A DNA stretch of 64,000 nt from JBJGXI01 sp045635475. GTDB taxonomy: Bacteria; Bacillota; Bacilli; Bacillales; Amphibacillaceae. Below are positions 61,375 through 64,000 of the stretch, one piece after another. The stretch spans positions 1 through 64,000 of the forward strand of contig NZ_JBJGXI010000006.1 in the NCBI RefSeq assembly GCF_045635475.1, given 5' to 3'. A program made the translations under genes and the position numbers. Each line of letters begins with the position of its first letter. The first letter of the stretch is position 1. Below the pieces are notes generated by a model. That model saw only the letters and a list, made by a program, of their open reading frames with translations, did no database searches and had not been told where the DNA came from.

Positions 61375-61412
61375 TAAGAGAGTGCTAGATAGCGATGGTT
61401 TTAGCACTCTTA
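61375..61412 (+). terminator. Terminator-like hairpin after nrnA
   Basis: TAAGAGAGTGCTA pairs with TAGCACTCTTA; weak T content follows. Confidence 0.7.
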
Positions 61413-61525
61413 CAACTGTCCTACTTACACTTACCTTAGATTATACATATTTATTAAAATTTAGAAATGCCGCCTTTAATCTGGAGTTTCTCTTGGTTTG
61501 TTACTTCCAATAATTAAATATTCAA

Positions 61526-61720
61526 TTACGCTTCGTCAGCGTCTTTAGGTTTAACGAAAATAAATAACAAAAAGCTCAACCACGAAATACTTAGTATAAC
61601 AACATATACAATAATCCACATCGATTGTTTTTCAATTAAAGATATCACCTCTCTAATTAATAAAAATGAAATAATTATGAAAGGTAACCAATTTGCGGTG
61701 GAAACTATAAACTTCCTCAT
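61526..61720 (-). CDS. Small two-helix membrane protein, 64 aa
   Basis: Minus-strand ATG 61720 (GGAGG 8 bases upstream; another ATG at 61726 is too close). Two hydrophobic segments (about 6-25 and 36-55) are followed by a short acidic end (KPKDADEA). No family was recognised. Confidence 0.6.
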   Translation of the reverse strand: MRKFIVSTANWLPFIIISFLLIREVISLIEKQSMWIIVYVVILSISWLSFLLFIFVKPKDADEA

Positions 61721-61867
61721 TTTCATACCCCTCCGCTAATACTAATTTCTTGTTCAACATCACTAGTAGTTTAAAAACATATTTTACATTACGCCTATTA
61801 TTTTATCATAAATATCCATTTGCTTTGTATTGAGAAGTTAGTAAAGTACAATGAGAGCTTTTTAGCA

Positions 61868-61924
61868 AACAACTGTAAATTCACCTTAAAAAGTTGCTGT
61901 TTAAAAGGTGAATTTACTGTTGTT
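61868..61924. repeat. 20-bp inverted repeat in a gene-free stretch
   Basis: 61868-61887 and 61905-61924 are complementary at 19 of 20 positions with a 17-base loop. It lies in a gene-free interval, 61727-62050, that otherwise shows nothing recognisable. It may be a terminator for the leftward gene at 62051 or a small mobile repeat. Confidence 0.7.
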
Positions 61925-62050
61925 CCGTATAAAAACATATTATATCAACAAAAATAAGCAATCCAATTGACCTGCTAATTGGACTGCAAAAGGATTGGTG
62001 TTCATTTTTTCACTCTAACCTGTCTCTATGAGCAATCTGCGCTTTAGTGC

Positions 62051-62251
62051 TTATTTGACTAATTGTTCTGGTTGATCAGGAATAAACCAACACCCATTTT
62101 CTGCGTGATCAATAATTACTGGTATCTGTAACCTATGAATTTCTCTTTTGATTAACCGAATAACTGCCTCTGATTCTGAATAAGCGGAATATCCTTGTAT
62201 TAAGCGATTGACCTTCTCTTCCACCATTTTTGTTTGGCTGAGGATAAACAT
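62051..62251 (-). CDS. Hypothetical protein, 66 aa
   Basis: Minus-strand ATG 62251 with GGAAGGAG upstream; the longer frame to 62281 overlaps that RBS. It begins MFILSQTKMVEEKVNRLIQGYSAYSES, then EAVIRLIKREIHRLQIPVIID. Position between nrnA and ytrI matches small yt genes of B. subtilis, but I cannot name it confidently. Confidence 0.6.
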   Translation of the reverse strand: MFILSQTKMVEEKVNRLIQGYSAYSESEAVIRLIKREIHRLQIPVIIDHAENGCWFIPDQPEQLVK

Positions 62252-62444
62252 AACAATATCGCTCCTTCCGAGTGGTTTCACTTTTCTATCTTAAGTATAT
62301 TCCAATTTAGGCAATGCTGCTATTCATTTTTTAAATATTCAAACAAAGTTCTAATTTACCTTAATTTAATTCTCTTTCATAATACTGAATTCACACAATC
62401 TGCAAACAAATTCACAGAAGGCTGTATAATATAGCTAACTGGAC

Positions 62445-62969
62445 TCAACTGGCTATTTTCAGTTGGACACGCAGAATTAATTCTGCTGGACTGGATGGTA
62501 CGATAAAAAGATGTGTGACAGATGCTTCATACATAAACTCGTCTACTTTATAGATCTTATTTTGGATTGCTGCCTCTAGCAATTTGTAATTTTCCGATAA
62601 ACTAAGGATATCTCTACCTATTACATCACTTATTTGCTGTTTCATTTGTTCTACTAATTGGTGAGCGGTTAAACTGTCATTATCGAGTTTTAGTTGTTTT
62701 TTATTATCGATACTAATCGTGATAGTCTCAATAGTAATTTTTTTTTTCGCTTCCTCATCTAACTGTTGTTTGCTTTCTTGTAGGCTATCATAATTTAATT
62801 TCAAATCATTATAATCCGAACGCAATTCGAGGTTTTCCTCTACCCACCGTTCGTGAAATTCACCATACATATAAACAAACACACAATAAGCCACGATCGC
62901 ACCAACGACTGTTCCAACAAAGAATCGCTGCCAGCTAGCTCTTTTGTAATATGGTGGGATATGCATCAC
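62445..62969 (-). CDS. ytrI: Sporulation membrane protein YtrI
   Basis: The 174-residue protein has one N-terminal membrane segment (about 14-32, FFVGTVVGAIVAYCVFVYM), a coiled-coil (about 40-75), and a soluble C-terminal domain. It overlaps the ytrH stop by 4 bases, the ytrH-ytrI pair known in Bacillus as sigma-E controlled and needed for spore development. Confidence 0.85.
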   Translation of the reverse strand: MMHIPPYYKRASWQRFFVGTVVGAIVAYCVFVYMYGEFHERWVEENLELRSDYNDLKLNYDSLQESKQQLDEEAKKKITIETITISIDNKKQLKLDNDSLTAHQLVEQMKQQISDVIGRDILSLSENYKLLEAAIQNKIYKVDEFMYEASVTHLFIVPSSPAELILRVQLKIAS

Positions 62970-63298
62970 TCAATTTCCTCTTGTGTGAACCATTCGATAA
63001 TGAGAATTGCCGTTTGTACGCCACCCATTGCGGAAATGATAAATATAATTTGCTTTACTAAGTCAAATGTGGATCCATCAAATATACCACGTTGAAAATT
63101 AGAAATAGCATCAAAAGTGCCACCGATTGCGGCGACAATTGCCCAGATTCGAAGCCCTCTTGCAATCCGTCCCATAAGGGTAAGCGGTGGTTCTCCAGTG
63201 GCGAACGATCCAATGCTACCAATAATTGAGCCTCCTATAACAACACCAAACGCAATAAAAAAACATTGGATAATAGAAGGAACAAGACGTTCTTCCAT
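62966..63298 (-). CDS. ytrH: Sporulation membrane protein YtrH
   Basis: The protein is 110 residues from minus-strand ATG 63298 (AAAGGAGAG upstream); the frame extension to 63334 has no RBS. It has three to four hydrophobic segments with conserved IIQCFFIAFGVVIGGSIIGSIG and GLRIWAIVAAIGGTFDA. It is adjacent and divergent to dnaE as in B. subtilis. Confidence 0.88.
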   Translation of the reverse strand: MEERLVPSIIQCFFIAFGVVIGGSIIGSIGSFATGEPPLTLMGRIARGLRIWAIVAAIGGTFDAISNFQRGIFDGSTFDLVKQIIFIISAMGGVQTAILIIEWFTQEEIE

Positions 63299-63426
63299 AA
63301 ATGCCCTCTCCTTTAAAACTAGTCGTTTATTCAATTTATGAAAATTTCGGACAGGTTATGTTATTCATTTCATTGTTGTCATTAATTTAGATATAATGGA
63401 AGAGAAGAAAAAGGCGGGAATAGTCT

Positions 63427-64000
63427 ATGACATTTACACATTTACAAATACGAAGTGGTTACAGCTTAATGAGAAGCTCAATTACAATTGATAAATTAGT
63501 TCAGCAGGCTAAAACACTAGGTTTCTCTGCGATCGCATTAACAGATGAACATGTAATGTATGGTGCAGTCTCCTTCTATCAAGCATGTCTTCGGGGTGGT
63601 ATAAAGCCAATCCTCGGCCTGAGCATCCATGTAGAAGATGAAAAAGGTATGGAAACGTGTATTGTGCTTGCGAAAAATAATGCCGGCTACCAGCAACTGC
63701 TTAAACTGAGCTCCTATATCGAGTTACACGGGCTTTCAGCTATAGACAAGCAGAATTTAGCTAGCTATTTATCAGATTTAATTGTAATTCTCCCTGCACA
63801 ACAAACAAGAATGGAAGAATTACAACAATCCGATCAACATCTTGTTGAAGCGTATATAAAAGATTGGTTGAAATTTGTGACGGAAGAAGATTTTTATTTA
63901 GGTGTTCAAGATTTCCAGAGCGAGGAAGAAAAGAACCAGATTTATAAGATCAAACAAATGTGTGAACAGCTTAATGTCCGGGCTACTGCAATTAGTGATG
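63427..64000 (+). CDS. dnaE: DNA polymerase III alpha subunit DnaE (5' part)
   Basis: The gene is open from ATG 63427 to the window end (191 codons) and is cut by the boundary. The N-terminus shows the PHP domain: THLQIRSGYSLMRSSITIDKLVQQA, IALTDEHVMYGAVSFYQAC and KPILGLSIHVE. The usual first His-x-His of active PHP domains is altered (HLQIRS). DnaE extends primers in replication. Its divergence from ytrH supports identity. Confidence 0.93.
   Translation, partial: MTFTHLQIRSGYSLMRSSITIDKLVQQAKTLGFSAIALTDEHVMYGAVSFYQACLRGGIKPILGLSIHVEDEKGMETCIVLAKNNAGYQQLLKLSSYIELHGLSAIDKQNLASYLSDLIVILPAQQTRMEELQQSDQHLVEAYIKDWLKFVTEEDFYLGVQDFQSEEEKNQIYKIKQMCEQLNVRATAISD

Overview
The window is a low-GC, spore-forming Bacillaceae chromosome carrying a 34.7 kb phage-like element. 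Gene order on both sides matches the Bacillus subtilis yt- region: ezrA, nifS-like, thiI, SASP, nadK, ytfI, ytfJ, tpx, ytxK and ackA on the left, and ytkK-like, ald, ytkL, ytoI, ytpI, nrnA, ytrI, ytrH and dnaE on the right. A SASP gene, a GerW-family gene and ytrH/ytrI indicate sporulation. A 51-bp tandem repeat encoding 17-residue units resembles repeats I associate with halotolerant genera such as Oceanobacillus, Gracilibacillus or Virgibacillus; that genus-level hint is weak.

Left chromosomal arm (1-11.7 kb): cell-division regulator, sulfur transfer for thiamine and tRNA, SASP, amidohydrolase, NAD kinase, ytfI-ytfJ, thiol peroxidase, ytxK and acetate kinase. The thiol peroxidase lacks its resolving cysteine. 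ackA has a CcpA-type cre site upstream of its promoter.

Integrated element (11712-46456): it is bounded by a perfect 74-bp direct repeat inside the 3' end of ackA. The element supplies a new ackA C-terminus, and the displaced native tail lies at the right end. Left to right it has a tyrosine integrase, a repressor with operators, a long set of small early genes, a primase-polymerase-like protein, an HTH/GIY-YIG protein, small accessory genes, terS, a serine resolvase, terL, portal, minor head protein, scaffold, capsid, connectors, tail tube, tail chaperones joined by a -1 frameshift, and tape measure. Morphogenesis then stops. No distal tail, baseplate, receptor-binding, holin or endolysin gene is visible. 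A 3.1 kb insertion sequence with an unusual large transposase and a passenger gene follows. The right end carries an actin-like ParM/RHH pair, a small membrane protein, an FtsK-type ATPase, a replication-relaxation family protein and a lipoprotein. The element is either a truncated prophage or a tail-tip-less, lysis-less satellite with a plasmid-like segregation module.

Right chromosomal arm (46.5-64 kb): EcsC-family protein, universal stress protein, a degenerate SDR, alanine dehydrogenase, the 51-bp repeat array, a hydrolase, an Xaa-Pro peptidase, and a membrane-stress/polyamine operon (DUF4178, PspA, DUF4247, DUF350, membrane aminopropyltransferase) behind an ECF-sigma-type promoter. ytkL, ytoI, ytpI, nrnA, ytrI/ytrH and the start of dnaE follow. 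No rRNA, tRNA or CRISPR array was seen.
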